Source: G965230065 sp965230065 (GTDB taxonomy: Bacteria; Bacteroidota; Bacteroidia; Cytophagales; Cyclobacteriaceae). Taken from it: a stretch of 64,000 nucleotides of DNA. The position numbers and the translations under genes were made by a program. A model generated the notes under the pieces. That model did no database searches. It was not told the origin of the DNA and saw only the letters and a program-made list of their open reading frames with translations. Positions 63,608 to 64,000 of this stretch are shown one piece after another (the first letter of the stretch is position 1; the number at the start of each line of letters is the position of its first letter). The stretch covers positions 2,356,001 through 2,420,000 of the forward strand of contig OZ245942.1 in assembly GCA_965230065.1 (NCBI GenBank). The letters run 5' to 3'.

Positions 63608-63840
63608 ATTAAGTAGTATACATGAATATGAATATGACGAAAATGGTAAATTGATAAAAAGATGGATTGTAGATGGTTTAAGTTATAAGCCCCCGGGTTT
63701 TGAGCCGGGCATAGAAAAAGAGTATATTTATAACCAGGAAGGGGTACTCATAGAAAGCAGAACATATGATCCTTATATAAGTTTTTTTCTATTGCATATG
63801 AATCGGTATGAGTATTATTAAGTATTACCAATCAATCGCT

Positions 63841-64000
63841 TCAGTTATTCCCACGCATTTCCTGCCTACGCATGGGCATGGTGTCAATGAGGGAGAAAAT
63901 TTCGGAAAGACTCAGTTTTTCATACCGGGCTTTTACACCTCCATCCAGGCCAATGAGTATAAATCTATCATCACCTACCATTTGGGTGATCTCCTGCCAT
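63841..64000 (-). CDS. C-terminal part of a DUF4174 family protein (partial)
   Basis: The minus-strand frame is open from the window edge and stops at 63841-63843. About 52 residues are visible: WQEITQMVGDDRFILIGLDGGVKAR, then LSLSEIFSLIDTMPMRRQEM. The pattern FxLIGxDGGxK and the terminal MPMRRQEM are characteristic of the DUF4174 thioredoxin-like family. The function is unknown, and the N-terminus lies outside the window. Confidence 0.75.
   Translation of the reverse strand, partial: WQEITQMVGDDRFILIGLDGGVKARYEKLSLSEIFSLIDTMPMRRQEMRGNN

Larger units (their letters stand above)
62134..63821 (+). pseudogene. YD-repeat lipoprotein gene broken by a frameshift and an IS982 insertion
   Basis: The gene starts at 62134 with a lipoprotein signal (ILLSLTFLASC) and continues with YD-type units (EYKYGAHGKLLEE). 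At about 62345-62375 the frame must shift by one: the next units YDNQDRLVRE, YDTQDRLKKR and YDEKGRKVKE are in another frame, consistent with one lost T in the ATTATT-TCACC stretch. IS982 then interrupts it at 62680. After the element the frame continues as EYEYDENGKLIKRW and EYIYNQEGVLIE to a stop at 63821. Joining the flanks at the 8-base direct repeat restores the downstream frame exactly. Confidence 0.8.

Noticed and set aside
1..64000. tRNA, rRNA or CRISPR array
   Set aside because: I looked through the spacers and saw no tRNA-like cloverleaf, rRNA sequence or regularly spaced direct repeats. A dedicated tRNA or CRISPR search would be decisive.

Overview
The window looks like a chromosomal segment of a member of the Bacteroidota, most likely a Cytophagales-type marine or soil bacterium. 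The reasons are the moderate GC content, several promoters with a TAnnTTTG-like -7 box, DUF4136 lipoproteins, a TlpA-type thioredoxin with a long helical N-terminal part, a long SecA without a C-terminal zinc motif, PadR plus FtsX-type permease pairs, an IS982 transposase, and a DUF4174 tail ending in MPMRRQEM. No rRNA, tRNA or CRISPR array was seen.

Layout. 1-3755: envelope proteins (end of a barrel protein, two DUF4136 lipoproteins, an outer membrane barrel, an HdeD-like membrane protein, another lipoprotein). 3825-6570: the oxidative pentose phosphate genes zwf and pgl, separated by a DUF4160/DUF2442 pair whose first member carries an in-frame stop. 6571-12356: a Tat-exported Gfo/Idh/MocA oxidoreductase, a two-repeat protein, a thiolase, and a glycosyltransferase with an unknown membrane protein. 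12960-17016: a PAS sigma-54 activator followed by an exported cysteine hydrolase, a one-helix peptide, a DUF1348 protein and a YHS protein; the hydrolase has a candidate -24/-12 promoter and two upstream dyads. 17360-25134: a sulfatase, a PadR/CPBP pair with a degenerate protease site, Uma2, a PadR/ABC permease pair, and an arylamine N-acetyltransferase.

25207-40837 is the metabolic core. After a MntA-HepT toxin-antitoxin pair come treY, a GH57 enzyme and treZ on the minus strand, then glgE, a treS-maltokinase fusion and glgB on the plus strand. Together they encode a closed loop: alpha-glucan to trehalose (TreY, TreZ), trehalose to maltose to maltose-1-phosphate (TreS, maltokinase), and back to branched glucan (GlgE, GlgB). 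The spacers inside both arms hold very large imperfect hairpins made of A-rich words.

41057-43651 is a small accessory island (RhuM-Fic fusion, a PD-(D/E)XK-like protein, a PIN toxin with a small partner). 43662-56424 holds a secreted TIM-barrel protein, dapF (with Ser where the second catalytic Cys is expected), secA, dtd, a mercury-uptake operon without a reductase (ArsR, MerTP, GDCCVxC protein), an outer membrane protein, an esterase, a TlpA-like thioredoxin and TerC. 56688-64000 holds a lipoprotein D,D-carboxypeptidase, an L-type lectin, ComEC, a histone-deacetylase-fold protein, and a YD-repeat lipoprotein gene broken by a frameshift and by an IS982 element whose removal at its direct repeat restores the downstream frame.

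All functional calls come from reading the translations and motifs by eye; no database search was run.
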